A stretch of 64,000 nucleotides of DNA from Streptococcus suis (GCF_017601095.1 NZ_JAGFUX010000003.1:186001-250000), one strand, 5' to 3'. Counted from the stretch's first letter, positions 1 to 8,823 are shown. A program made the numbers and translations. The notes: generated from the letters alone by a model not told the origin.

Positions 1-1
1 G

Positions 2-3000
2 TATGTCGCACAAGTCAGCACCAGCCAATTGACAGCGAGCGAATGGCTGCTTTATGCTACTGCAACTGACCAGCAGGGACAGGCACTTTCTTTCCAGCCA
101 GCTGCCATTTCAATCCAATTGAACCAACCACTTGCTAGTCCTGAAGCTACGAACACTGAAACTACGGGCAGTACTTCTACTACAGCTAACGCTTCTACGT
201 CTTCAACTACTCAAACTACTGCAACAAGTACAACGACTCCATCTTCGAATACTACAGTGGCAAGTGTTAGCACTTCTACTACTCCTGTTATTACCGAAGG
301 CGAAAGTTCATCAACTGCAACTGGTGCAAGTCAACTTCGCACTGCTGCTCAAGCTCGTGTCGCAAGCTCTACGACAACCAGCACGTCTACAACATCTACT
401 AAACCAAGTGGCACACTCGAAATCGTAAACCAGGACAATACTGCTGGGACATTTGAAGTAAAAGTCAGCAATGTTTCGAGCCCATTGGGACTGCAAAAAG
501 TCCGCATCCCAGTTTGGTCAGATACCAGCGGCCAAGATGATATCAAATGGTATGATGCTAGTAAACAAGCAGATGGCAGTTACAAGGTTAAAGTGGATAT
601 TGCGAATCACAAAAATAACCGTGGCCTCTACCATGCCCACCTTTACTACCTACAAGCTGACAATAAGCTAGTGGGAGTTGGTGCAACTACGACAAATGTG
701 GAGTACCCAAAACCTACTGGTAAGATTTCCATCAGCCAAGTCGATACCACTGCTGGGAGCTTTAAAGTGACCATCACCAATGCCTTCAGCCCAAGCGGTA
801 TTTCAGAAGTCAAAGTTCCTATTTGGGCTGCAATCAACGGCCAGGATGACATCATCTGGTATACTGCAAACAAGCAGGCAGACGGTTCTTATACGACAAG
901 CGTAAAAGCTGCTGACCATAAAAACTCAGAAGGAACCTATCATGTCCACCTCTATTACAAACAAAACGATGGGAAATTAGTTAGTGTCGCTGCTGCAACG
1001 GCTGATTTGACCAAGCCAAAACCAAGTGCAAACGTCTCAATTGAAAATCTGGACCAAACCAAGGCTCAATTTGACGTGGTTGTAAAAAATATCGTTAGTC
1101 CGAACGGAATCAAAGCCATCCGTGTTCCTGTCTGGTCTTCTGAAAATGGGCAAGATGACATCGTCTGGTATCCGGCAATAAATCAAGGAAATGGCACCTA
1201 CCGCGTAACAGTTCAAGCCAAAAACCACAAGAATTCCCTGGGAACCTACCACGCCCATGTTTACCTAACACCTCAGACAGGCAAGCAGGTCTTTATCGGA
1301 TCTAGCAGCACAGTCTTGGAAGTTCAAAAGGCAAGCGGAACTGTGACCGTTTCAAGTCCTGATCCAACAACTGGTACCTTCAAGGTGCAGATTACTAATC
1401 TTAAGACTCCAAACGGAGTACAATCCGTTCTCATTCCAACCTGGACGGACGCCAAGGGCCAGGACGATATCGTTTGGCATCAAGCCACCAAGGCAACTGA
1501 TGGTAGCTATTCTGTCACCATTTCACCTAGCCAACACAAGTCTGAAGATGGCAAATATATCATCCACGCTTATGTGAAAAATAGCCAGGGCAAAATGGAA
1601 TTCATTGGTAGTCAGACTGCAACCATCAACCGACCAAAACCAAGTGCTAACGTCTCCATTGAAAATCTGGACCAAACCAAGGCTCAATTTGACGTGGTTG
1701 TAAAAAACATCGTGAGTCCGAACGGAATCAAAGCCATCCGTGTTCCTGTCTGGTCTTCTGAAAATGGACAAGATGACATCGTCTGGTATCCGGCAATAAA
1801 TCAAGGGAATAGCACCTACCGCGTAACAGTTCAAGCCAAAAACCACAAGAATTCCCTGGGAACTTACCACGCCCATATTTACTTAACTCCTCAGACAGGC
1901 AAGCAGGTCTTTATCGGATCTAGCAGCACAGTCTTGGAAGTTCAAAAGGCAAGCGGAACTGTGACCGTTTCAAGTCCAGACCCAACAACTGGTGCCTTCA
2001 AAGTGCAGGTTACTAATCTTAAGGCACCAAACGGAGTTCAGTCGGTACTCATTCCAACCTGGACGGAGGCCAAGGGCCAGGATGACCTCGTTTGGCATCA
2101 AGCCACAAAGGCAACTGACGGCAGTTATTCTGTCACCATTTCTCCTAGCCAACACAAGTCTGAAGACGGCAAGTACATCATTCACACTTACGTAAAAAAT
2201 AGTTTAGGAAAAATGGAATTCATTGGTAGTCAGACTGCGACTGTCAAACTACCAGTTGTCAAAACAACTGCATCCGTAGAAATTACAAACCTCGACCACG
2301 AAAGAGGACAGTTCGATGTCATCGTATCCAATATCACAATTGCCAACGGTTTGAAAAAAGTACAAGTTCCTGTTTGGTCTGGTATAGGTGGCCAGGACGA
2401 TATCCAATGGTACGAAGCAAGCCTTCAAAGTAATGGAACCTATCTAGTAACTGTCCGAGCAAACCAGCACAAGCACTCTGCTGGTAACTATCATGCCCAT
2501 GTTTATCTGACAGATACGATTAATCAGCGAACCTTTGTTGGTGCTACTAGTATCGAATTAAACTACAAGCAGCAACCATCACGGATTTTCATCGATGTAA
2601 GTAGCCACAATAATTACTTATCTGTAGAAGACTATCAGAAACTCTCTGCAAATGGAGTCGCTGGGGTTGTTGTAAAATTGACAGAAGGAACCAGCTATAA
2701 AAATCCATTTGCCCAATCTCAGGTCTCAAATGCATTAGCTGCTGGACTGAAAGTTTCAGTTTACCACTATTCTCACTTCACTTCAGCAAGTGGTGCCCGC
2801 GCTGAAGCAACCTATTTTGTTGAAGAAGCTCGAAGACTCGGTTTGCCAAACACAACCCTGATGGTCAATGATATTGAAGAATACAAGACTCGTGCAAATA
2901 TCAATTCCAATATGAAGGAATGGGAAAAGAGAATGAGAGAACTTGGCTTTACCAATACCATTCATTATACAGGGGCGAGTTGGTTAGATAAAAACTCACT

Positions 3001-3217
3001 TGGAATTGTGGGCCCTATTGACACTTCCTTATTTGGAGCAGAGAATTTTTGGGTCGCTCAGTATCCCTATATCAATGGAATGTCACCAGAAACTGCTATT
3101 CAAATGAGCCTGCATTCACAGACTGCAGCTTGGCAGTTTACCTCAAAAGCAAAACTCCTACCTACTCATTCCAATTTCGATTTGAACCTAGACTACTCTG
3201 GACGCTTCACAAGATAA
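2..3217 (+). CDS. GBS-Bsp-like repeat surface protein with C-terminal GH25 lysozyme (5' end outside window)
   Basis: The reading frame is open from the first bases, so the true start lies upstream. Numbering from the TTG at 29, residues 37-127 form a Ser/Thr-rich linker. Seven repeats of about 103 residues follow, starting near 128, 231, 334, 437, 540, 643 and 748, each with the core W-x(4,5)-GQDD-(I/L)-x-W and a later HKN/HKS. They match the GBS-Bsp-like repeat family. Residues 852-1062 are a glycoside hydrolase family 25 domain, with FIDVSSHN at its start and the NDIEE acidic pair near 950. GH25 enzymes are muramidases that cut peptidoglycan, so this is probably a secreted or wall-bound autolysin or effector lysozyme. 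There is no C-terminal LPxTG. Repeats 3-4 and 5-6 are a recent duplication. Confidence 0.9.
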   Translation, partial: YVAQVSTSQLTASEWLLYATATDQQGQALSFQPAAISIQLNQPLASPEATNTETTGSTSTTANASTSSTTQTTATSTTTPSSNTTVASVSTSTTPVITEGESSSTATGASQLRTAAQARVASSTTTSTSTTSTKPSGTLEIVNQDNTAGTFEVKVSNVSSPLGLQKVRIPVWSDTSGQDDIKWYDASKQADGSYKVKVDIANHKNNRGLYHAHLYYLQADNKLVGVGATTTNVEYPKPTGKISISQVDTTAGSFKVTITNAFSPSGISEVKVPIWAAINGQDDIIWYTANKQADGSYTTSVKAADHKNSEGTYHVHLYYKQNDGKLVSVAAATADLTKPKPSANVSIENLDQTKAQFDVVVKNIVSPNGIKAIRVPVWSSENGQDDIVWYPAINQGNGTYRVTVQAKNHKNSLGTYHAHVYLTPQTGKQVFIGSSSTVLEVQKASGTVTVSSPDPTTGTFKVQITNLKTPNGVQSVLIPTWTDAKGQDDIVWHQATKATDGSYSVTISPSQHKSEDGKYIIHAYVKNSQGKMEFIGSQTATINRPKPSANVSIENLDQTKAQFDVVVKNIVSPNGIKAIRVPVWSSENGQDDIVWYPAINQGNSTYRVTVQAKNHKNSLGTYHAHIYLTPQTGKQVFIGSSSTVLEVQKASGTVTVSSPDPTTGAFKVQVTNLKAPNGVQSVLIPTWTEAKGQDDLVWHQATKATDGSYSVTISPSQHKSEDGKYIIHTYVKNSLGKMEFIGSQTATVKLPVVKTTASVEITNLDHERGQFDVIVSNITIANGLKKVQVPVWSGIGGQDDIQWYEASLQSNGTYLVTVRANQHKHSAGNYHAHVYLTDTINQRTFVGATSIELNYKQQPSRIFIDVSSHNNYLSVEDYQKLSANGVAGVVVKLTEGTSYKNPFAQSQVSNALAAGLKVSVYHYSHFTSASGARAEATYFVEEARRLGLPNTTLMVNDIEEYKTRANINSNMKEWEKRMRELGFTNTIHYTGASWLDKNSLGIVGPIDTSLFGAENFWVAQYPYINGMSPETAIQMSLHSQTAAWQFTSKAKLLPTHSNFDLNLDYSGRFTR
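1028..2250 (+). repeat. 618-bp tandem duplication inside the lysozyme gene
   Basis: Bases from 1028 and from 1646 run nearly identically with a period of 618 bp (206 codons), covering protein repeats 3-4 and 5-6. Differences are scattered single bases, many of them synonymous (for example gcaaac versus gctaac at the unit start). The duplication keeps the frame, so it simply lengthens the repeat stalk by two modules. Confidence 0.9.
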
Positions 3218-3233
3218 TCGAACTAGACTCTAT

Positions 3234-3258
3234 AAAAAAAGCCCCTTGGGCTTTTTTT
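3234..3258. terminator. Bidirectional rho-independent terminator
   Basis: The stem AAAAAAAGCCC...GGGCTTTTTTT lies between the convergent lysozyme and dCMP deaminase genes. It has a U-run in both directions and overlaps the deaminase stop codon. Confidence 0.9.
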
Positions 3259-3724
3259 ATATAAATTCTGCTTCTGCAATCGCTTTTTTAACAGTTTCCA
3301 GTGGTAAATGAACCAACTCGCATCCTTTTTCCTTATAAAGATACTGGGCATAGTCGTCCATTCGGTATTCATTGATATAGACGACACGTTGGCAACCAAC
3401 CTGTAGCAATTGCTTGGAGCAGTTGAGACAGGGAAAATGGGTAACATAGGCTGTAAAGCCATGCGGAATTCCCCTTTCCGCTCCTTGTAAAATGGCATTG
3501 ACTTCCGCATGCAGGGTCCTAGCACAATGACCGTCAATCATGAGGCATTCCTGATCCAAACAATGCTCGGTTCCTGAAACAGAACCATTATAGCCCGTCG
3601 CAATGACCTTATTATCCTTAACCAAAACCGCACCGACCTTGGCCCGCTTACAGGTCGCCCGATTGGCAATCAAGAGAGCTTGGGCCGCAAAATATTCATC
3701 CCAGGCTAAACGATTTGTTGACAT
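3257..3724 (-). CDS. comEB: dCMP deaminase (ComEB family)
   Basis: 155 residues, a normal length for the family. It shows the zinc-dependent cytidine/deoxycytidylate deaminase signature: HAEVNA with His72 and catalytic Glu74, then PCLNC with Cys99 and Cys102. The reaction is dCMP to dUMP plus ammonia, which feeds thymidylate synthesis. The comEB name comes from the Bacillus competence locus, and a role in competence itself is not implied. It is the last gene of a minus-strand group after the M42 peptidase and the CBS protein, starting 16 bases after the CBS gene ends. Confidence 0.92.
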   Translation of the reverse strand: MSTNRLAWDEYFAAQALLIANRATCKRAKVGAVLVKDNKVIATGYNGSVSGTEHCLDQECLMIDGHCARTLHAEVNAILQGAERGIPHGFTAYVTHFPCLNCSKQLLQVGCQRVVYINEYRMDDYAQYLYKEKGCELVHLPLETVKKAIAEAEFI

Positions 3725-3740
3725 GACATTTCCTCTCTTC

Positions 3741-4478
3741 TCAATCCATCATTCCCAAGATTTCGGCTATGTCTTGGGCTGTGATAATTCCCACCAGATC
3801 TTCAGGCGAATGAATCTTTCCACTAGCTTGACGAGTAACCAAAACAGTTGTCCGTTTTCTTCCTTCAAAATGATTAATAAGCTGATAAAGACTTGTTTTA
3901 GTTGGTAAAATAAGCACCTGAATACTATCCTCCTCGCAAGCCAAGACATCAGCCAGACTGGCTTTTTCTAATTTTTCACGGATAGAGCCCGTTTCCTTGC
4001 TTGCCTTGGCCAACCAATTTGCCAGCCCCTTATCTGACACCAAACCCTGATAGGTGGTACCTGAAAAGATAGGAAATTTGGAAACATGCTCACGTTCCAC
4101 AATTTCCAAGGCCTGGGTCAACTTATCCCGACTATCAAACAGAATAGGCTTGAGTTTCTGAGTCTTTTGCAAATAGGTTTCAATGGCCAGAGGTGCTTTG
4201 TACTGGGCAATAACCTTTTCCAAAACTGAAATCAACTCCTGCGAAGGTTGAGCCACTTCTTTCAAGCCAGTTCGTCTTTCATGGACCATGAGATTGCGTA
4301 ACTGCCGAGCTACATAGAGATTGTCCCAGTTGGCTTGGATAGGATTGACTGGGCTTAAGTCCTTGGCCTTGGCCAACATGGAACCAACGTCCGCATGTTC
4401 CCCATCCTCAACTTGACAGACCTTGCGCAAGACCTTATCCAGGTCATTAAAGAGCTCTAAAAAACGATTTTCATTCAT
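3741..4478 (-). CDS. HEPN-like N-terminus fused to CBS-domain region
   Basis: 245 residues. The C-terminal part (about 100-245) reads as a pair of CBS-type modules, including a closing segment of the form LVGIITAQDIAEIL. CBS pairs normally bind adenine nucleotides and act as sensors. The N-terminal half is helical and contains RNLMVHE at 61-67, which fits the R-x4-H motif of HEPN domains, many of which are RNases; this part is inference. The gene starts one base after the stop of the M42 peptidase gene (4480), implying co-translation, and precedes dCMP deaminase. The substrate is unknown. It could equally be a purely regulatory CBS protein with a helical dimerisation domain. Confidence 0.75.
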   Translation of the reverse strand: MNENRFLELFNDLDKVLRKVCQVEDGEHADVGSMLAKAKDLSPVNPIQANWDNLYVARQLRNLMVHERRTGLKEVAQPSQELISVLEKVIAQYKAPLAIETYLQKTQKLKPILFDSRDKLTQALEIVEREHVSKFPIFSGTTYQGLVSDKGLANWLAKASKETGSIREKLEKASLADVLACEEDSIQVLILPTKTSLYQLINHFEGRKRTTVLVTRQASGKIHSPEDLVGIITAQDIAEILGMMD

Positions 4479-4479
4479 C

Positions 4480-5514
4480 TTAGTCTACCATAGTTGATTT
4501 CAAATATGCATCCACCATTCGCTCAGTCGCCTGAACAGAATCCAGATGGGTGCGTTCATAAGAATGGCTAGACTCAATCCCCGCACCAAGTAGGGCGTGC
4601 TTGACATCTGCACCTGCTCGCATAGCCGCTGAAGCATCCGATCCATAATATGGATAAATGTCTAATTTATAGGGAATACCATCTCTCTCTGCCAAGGCTA
4701 CCAAGTGCTGACGGAGTTCGTAATGATAAGGTCCTGAACCATCTTTGACACAGATAGAAACTGTATACTCATCTGTCTGCTGGTCATCTCCCATTGCCCC
4801 CATATCCACCGCCAGATACTCAACCACCTGAGCAGGAATGCTGGAGTTAGCACCGTAGCCAATTTCTTCATTATTGGAAAAATAGAAATGGGTCGTGTAA
4901 GGCAGAGTCACTCCCTCTTCCTTATAAACCTTCAAAAGATGGAGCAAGATAGCAGCTGAAACCTTATCATCAAGGTGGCGGCTCTTGATAAAGCCTGTTT
5001 CTGTCACAATAGTCCTTGGATCAAAGGAGATAAAGTCACCGACTTCAATCCCTAAGGCCCGAGTCTGATCGGCACTGGTCACTTTTTCGTCCAAACGAAT
5101 TTCCATATTGGACTGGTTCCTCTCGGCTGTGCTGGCATCTCGATAGACATGGACAGAGGTCTGATGCATCAAAATCGTACCAGTAAAGGTCTTGCCATTT
5201 TTTGCACAATGGATGAGGCAGTTTTCTCCTTCAATAGAAGGATAGCCAAATCCCCCTACCAAATCCATCTTTAGTCGACCGTCTGGCTTGACTGCACGGA
5301 CCATGGCACCCAGTGTGTCCAGGTGAGCAGTCAGCATGCGGTGCTGCTGGTCATTTTCCCCAGGAACTGTCACCAAAACGCCACCCTTGGCGGTCTTGAT
5401 AGCCTCATAGCCGAAACCTTCCACTTCTGCCTTGATGTAGTTCATTATGTCCGTCGTAAAGCCTGTTGGCGACGGTGTATTGGTTAGTTTAACGATGTAA
5501 TCAAGTGTCTTCAT
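4480..5514 (-). CDS. M42 family metallo-aminopeptidase
   Basis: 344 residues. The M42 dinuclear metal ligands are visible: His64 and Asp66 in AHLDTLG, Asp182 in HLDDK, Glu216/Glu217 in NEEIGYG, Asp237 in VDMGAMG, and a late His in ERTHLDS. Family members are cytosolic dodecameric aminopeptidases that trim peptides; specificity (glutamyl or broad) cannot be read here. The gene heads a three-gene minus-strand unit. An extended -10 (TGATATAAT on the minus strand, 5538-5546) and AAGGAGG precede the ATG. Its promoter faces that of birA. Confidence 0.88.
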   Translation of the reverse strand: MKTLDYIVKLTNTPSPTGFTTDIMNYIKAEVEGFGYEAIKTAKGGVLVTVPGENDQQHRMLTAHLDTLGAMVRAVKPDGRLKMDLVGGFGYPSIEGENCLIHCAKNGKTFTGTILMHQTSVHVYRDASTAERNQSNMEIRLDEKVTSADQTRALGIEVGDFISFDPRTIVTETGFIKSRHLDDKVSAAILLHLLKVYKEEGVTLPYTTHFYFSNNEEIGYGANSSIPAQVVEYLAVDMGAMGDDQQTDEYTVSICVKDGSGPYHYELRQHLVALAERDGIPYKLDIYPYYGSDASAAMRAGADVKHALLGAGIESSHSYERTHLDSVQATERMVDAYLKSTMVD

Positions 5515-5537
5515 GAAAACCTCCTTATTTGTAATCT

Positions 5538-5573
5538 ATTATATCATGTTTTAGGACATTTTTTTGCTATAAT
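5538..5573. promoter_or_regulatory. Divergent extended -10 promoters for the M42 peptidase and birA
   Basis: On the plus strand TGCTATAAT spans 5565-5573; on the minus strand TGATATAAT spans 5546-5538. Both fit the extended -10 consensus TGnTATAAT and neither has a good -35. They lie about 20 bp apart, so polymerases on the two promoters would interfere with each other. Confidence 0.65.
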
Positions 5574-5579
5574 AGGGAT

Positions 5580-6515
5580 ATGAAAACCTACCAGAAGATT
5601 TATTTACTGTTAAAAGAAAAAGATGACTACATCAGCGGAGAAGATTTGGCCCAGATATTAGGGATTTCACGGACTTCAGTTTGGAAAGCCATTCGCCAGT
5701 TAGAGGCACATGGTCTGACCATTGAGGCCGCCCGCAATCGTGGATACAAATTGGCCGAGGGAGACTTGCTTCTACCAGACTTGATTGCCGAAGAACTCCA
5801 ACTCCCTGTCCACATGAAATCCGACAGCGATTCGACCCAATTGGATGCAAAACAAGGGATTGAATTGGGACATAGTAGCCCAGCCCTCTACCTGGCTCCC
5901 CATCAGAACAAGGCCAAGGGCCGCTTTGGGCGTCCATTTTATGCCTCTAAGTCAGGTGGTATCTATATGTCCCTCCGTCTTTCTCCAAATGTCCCCTTCC
6001 TTGAATTTAAGCCCTACACTATTCTGGCTGCCGCTGCAGTTGTCAAGGCTATCCAATCCCTTTGTGACCTGGATGTACAAATCAAGTGGGTCAATGACAT
6101 TTATCTAGGACAGAAAAAGGTAGCTGGCATTTTGACAGAAGCCATCTCTTCTATGGAAAACCAAAGAGTGACCGATGTGATCATTGGAGTTGGTATCAAT
6201 GTCCATATCGATGATTTCCCAAAAGAGCTCCAGCAATCCGCAGGCAACCTCTTTGACGACCAGCCACCATTTACCCGCAATCAGCTGATTACAGCCATCT
6301 GGAAAGCCTTTTTAGAAACCGATGAAAAAGAATTGATTGCCCTTTATAAAGAAAAATCACTTGTTGTGGGGCAACAAGTGAGCTTTGTAGAAAATCAGGT
6401 TGAATTCAGGGGAACTGCCATTGCCGTCACCGACACAGGCAATCTAGTTATCCAGCTAGATAACGGTAAAGCAAAAATGATTTCCAGTGGGGAAATTAGT
6501 CTCCTTTCTTGGTAG
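5580..6515 (+). CDS. birA: Bifunctional biotin-protein ligase / biotin repressor BirA
   Basis: 311 residues. The N-terminus (1-65) is a winged helix-turn-helix with LGISRTSVWKAI as recognition helix, so this is the group II repressor type. The central catalytic domain carries GRFGRPF (variant of the GRGRxG biotinyl-AMP loop) and IKWVNDIYL. A C-terminal SH3-like domain follows. The enzyme activates biotin with ATP and attaches it to acetyl-CoA carboxylase and related carriers. The ATG at 5580 is only 6 bases after the -10 hexamer, so the message appears leaderless, and there is no Shine-Dalgarno sequence. The 3' end overlaps the convergent DUF3272 gene by 20 bases. Confidence 0.93.
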   Translation: MKTYQKIYLLLKEKDDYISGEDLAQILGISRTSVWKAIRQLEAHGLTIEAARNRGYKLAEGDLLLPDLIAEELQLPVHMKSDSDSTQLDAKQGIELGHSSPALYLAPHQNKAKGRFGRPFYASKSGGIYMSLRLSPNVPFLEFKPYTILAAAAVVKAIQSLCDLDVQIKWVNDIYLGQKKVAGILTEAISSMENQRVTDVIIGVGINVHIDDFPKELQQSAGNLFDDQPPFTRNQLITAIWKAFLETDEKELIALYKEKSLVVGQQVSFVENQVEFRGTAIAVTDTGNLVIQLDNGKAKMISSGEISLLSW

Positions 6516-6690
6516 TTTTTTCTACCAAATGGAGAAATTTCGTCACCTTGTAGGAGAAATAAAGATTGCGACCAACAAAGACAGCATAAATAGCAGCAAA
6601 AAGATAGTCTCCTGCCAATAATGATGCATTCATAAAATAAGTCGCAAAAGCCGTCACAAGGGCTAAAAAAATAAACTGTGGAATTCTCAT
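6496..6690 (-). CDS. DUF3272 family small membrane protein
   Basis: 64 residues starting MRIPQFIFLAL at 6690; the frame is open further upstream but that part lacks a credible start. Two hydrophobic segments (about 4-22 and 28-46) flank a short loop, followed by a basic tail, so it is probably an integral membrane protein with two helices. It resembles the streptococcal DUF3272 family, of unknown function. It converges on birA and overlaps its 3' end. Confidence 0.75.
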   Translation of the reverse strand: MRIPQFIFLALVTAFATYFMNASLLAGDYLFAAIYAVFVGRNLYFSYKVTKFLHLVEKTTKKGD

Positions 6691-6704
6691 AGGACTAGTA
6701 TAGC

Positions 6705-6732
6705 AAAAAATCAGCTCAAGGGCTGGTTTTTT
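6705..6732. terminator. Short hairpin with flanking A/T runs
   Basis: AAAAAATCAGC...GCTGGTTTTTT forms a 6-bp stem with U-runs on both strands. On the plus strand it could end birA transcription. It is one of three similar elements in the window. Confidence 0.55.
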
Positions 6733-6942
6733 GTTAGTTCTGAAAACAATTTCAGAAGAATGGACCAACTTTAGATACAAAAAATCACCAGCAGTTACTA
6801 GTGATTTCTAGGAGATTATGAAAAATATTTAGGATTAAATAGAGTATATCTCAATTCTAGCCTACCCACATCCGACTTAAGACGGATATTGCAACAAATC
6901 ACACAAAAAAATTACGAAAACATAGAAAAATCTGAATAAAAG

Positions 6943-7120
6943 TTGAAGGTGGGAAATTAAGCGAACTTAGTTCGCGTCAATATGGTCCCTCGGACCTACT
7001 TCGCTTTTATATTTCTGGGCGGAGGCTTCAACAGTCTGGGAGACTGTTGAAGGTGGGGAATTAAGCGAACTTAGTTCGCGTCAACAAGGTCCCCCGGACC
7101 TACTTCGCTTTTATATTTCT
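6943..7120. repeat. Two 74-bp direct repeats with nested palindromes
   Basis: Copies at 6943-7016 and 7047-7120 are separated by 30 bp. Each contains the palindrome GCGAACTTAGTTCGC, a GGTCC-n3-GGACC hairpin, and flanking AAGCGAA...TTCGCTT arms. The boundary carries a perfect 12-bp inverted repeat (7026-7037 with 7041-7052). The stretch 6780-7150 holds no gene that I can see; it consists of this repeat cluster and A/T-rich sequence. Confidence 0.9.
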
Positions 7121-7131
7121 AAGCGAAGATT

Positions 7132-7154
7132 AAAAAGGTCCGGGGGACCTTTTT
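7132..7154 (-). terminator. Terminator of dnaX
   Basis: AAAAAGGTCC-ggg-GGACCTTTTT directly overlaps the dnaX stop codon. With the upstream AAGCGAAG it is a near reverse complement of the second 74-bp repeat's end, so the terminator may derive from the repeat. Confidence 0.8.
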
Positions 7155-8823
7155 AATCATATATAATTTCAACCTGTTCTGCCAAGAAGCTAAATTCTTC
7201 CGGGATTGGGCTTTCTTCTTTTTGTTCTGCCTGTTCTGGTCGTTGGCCTTTGGCTTTGAGGGAGAACTCGGCTCGAATGGTTTGCCATTCTTCCATAGCA
7301 ATGGCTAAGATTTGTGGTGAAAAACCTGCTGCCTTGCTGAGAATATTCCCAAATATGGTATTAAGATTATCTCTCTTCATGGTCTGTTCCGCATTAAAGG
7401 AAGATTCAAAAGCTAGAATGGCGTGGTTTTCATTGGCAGCGACTGGTTGGGAGCCTGTTAGGAGGGCCTTGTCCGCACCTGCCAAACTTTCAATCACTTC
7501 TCCCCAAGCATTTTGCAGGCGGGTTAGATTTTCACGCGCCAGTGCTGGATTTTCCATAGCCTCTTGCAAAATGGCATGTACCTTTCCTGTATCTACTCTA
7601 TACTTTTTGGCGGTTTGAGGCTTGCGAGAAACAGGCTTGACAGTCTGCGGTTGTGCGGATAGTTGAGCAAGCTTCTGCTTAAGACTGGTCACTTCTTTTT
7701 GGAGCGACTGGATTTGCTCGAGCAAGTCAGCTGGTAGCTCTGCCATTGCCCCCGAAACTGGACCTTCTTCTGCCAAGGCAATGGTCATCATCTCAGCATA
7801 AATTTTAGGCTGGGGACTAGACTTGATATCAGTTAGGGACTTGGTCACCTGGTCAATCATAGCGAAAATCCGTTGCTTTTCCAAGGACAGGTTATCCAGG
7901 AATACAGGGCTAGTGTGGGTATTTTCCCCTCCTGTCTGGACAATCAATAGATCGCGGAGGTAGTGGAGGAGGTCTGTTGCAAAACGGATCATGCTCTTTC
8001 CATTGTCGAAAATGGTAGTCAGATGGCTCAAAGCTGCTGCCGTATCTGCTTGCCGAAGGCTTGCTACATAGTCATCCAGGGCGCGCAAGCTGATTGATCC
8101 TGTGATTTCTTCTGCTATATCCAGCGTGACGGACTCTTCTGCACTCAAGCTGAGTGCCTGATCAAGGATGGACAAGGCATCCCGCATTCCCCCTTCTGCT
8201 CTTCGAGCAATCAAGGTCAAGGCCTGCTCATCATAGGAAATCCCCTCCTTGTCCAAGATAGCCATCAAGTGCTGCTGAATATCCAAAACCTTAATGGACT
8301 TGAATTCAAATCGTTGGACACGGGATAAAATAGTAGCTGGTATCTTGTGCAACTCCGTTGTCGCAAGGATAAAGACTACATTCTCCGTAGGCTCTTCCAA
8401 GGTTTTCAAGAGGGCGTTAAAAGCCCCTGTTGACAACATATGAACCTCGTCGATGATATAGACCTTATATTTGGCAAGGCTGGGAGCGTAGGTGGATTTG
8501 TCCCGAATATCTCGAATTTCATCGACACCATTGTTTGAAGCCGCATCGATCTCGATAACGTCTTCCAAACTACCTTCCGTAATGGCCTGACAGATGTAGC
8601 AGTCATTACAAGGCTCTCCCGCCTCCTGATTAGGGCAGTTCATGGCCTTTGCAAAAATCTTAGCAGCAGATGTCTTACCTGTACCTCTTGGACCTGAAAA
8701 GAGATAGGCGTGGCTAATTTTCTCCTGCTCAATGGCCTGCTTGAGTGTGGTTGCGACCACCTCCTGCCCTACCATCTCCCCAAAGGTCTGGCTGCGGTAT
8801 TTCCGATATAAAGCTTGGTACAT
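7153..8823 (-). CDS. dnaX: DNA polymerase III subunit gamma/tau
   Basis: 556 residues. Clamp-loader AAA+ ATPase with Walker A GPRGTGKT at 44-51, a four-cysteine zinc module (Cys63, 72, 75, 78), Walker B IIDEVH and the SRC-like motif LSRVQ. Domain III and a variable tau tail follow. The protein loads the beta sliding clamp and ties the polymerase to the helicase. No slippery A-run suggesting frameshift production of gamma was noticed. Its ATG shares one base with the stop of the upstream msrC-like gene, so the two are translationally coupled. Confidence 0.95.
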   Translation of the reverse strand: MYQALYRKYRSQTFGEMVGQEVVATTLKQAIEQEKISHAYLFSGPRGTGKTSAAKIFAKAMNCPNQEAGEPCNDCYICQAITEGSLEDVIEIDAASNNGVDEIRDIRDKSTYAPSLAKYKVYIIDEVHMLSTGAFNALLKTLEEPTENVVFILATTELHKIPATILSRVQRFEFKSIKVLDIQQHLMAILDKEGISYDEQALTLIARRAEGGMRDALSILDQALSLSAEESVTLDIAEEITGSISLRALDDYVASLRQADTAAALSHLTTIFDNGKSMIRFATDLLHYLRDLLIVQTGGENTHTSPVFLDNLSLEKQRIFAMIDQVTKSLTDIKSSPQPKIYAEMMTIALAEEGPVSGAMAELPADLLEQIQSLQKEVTSLKQKLAQLSAQPQTVKPVSRKPQTAKKYRVDTGKVHAILQEAMENPALARENLTRLQNAWGEVIESLAGADKALLTGSQPVAANENHAILAFESSFNAEQTMKRDNLNTIFGNILSKAAGFSPQILAIAMEEWQTIRAEFSLKAKGQRPEQAEQKEESPIPEEFSFLAEQVEIIYD

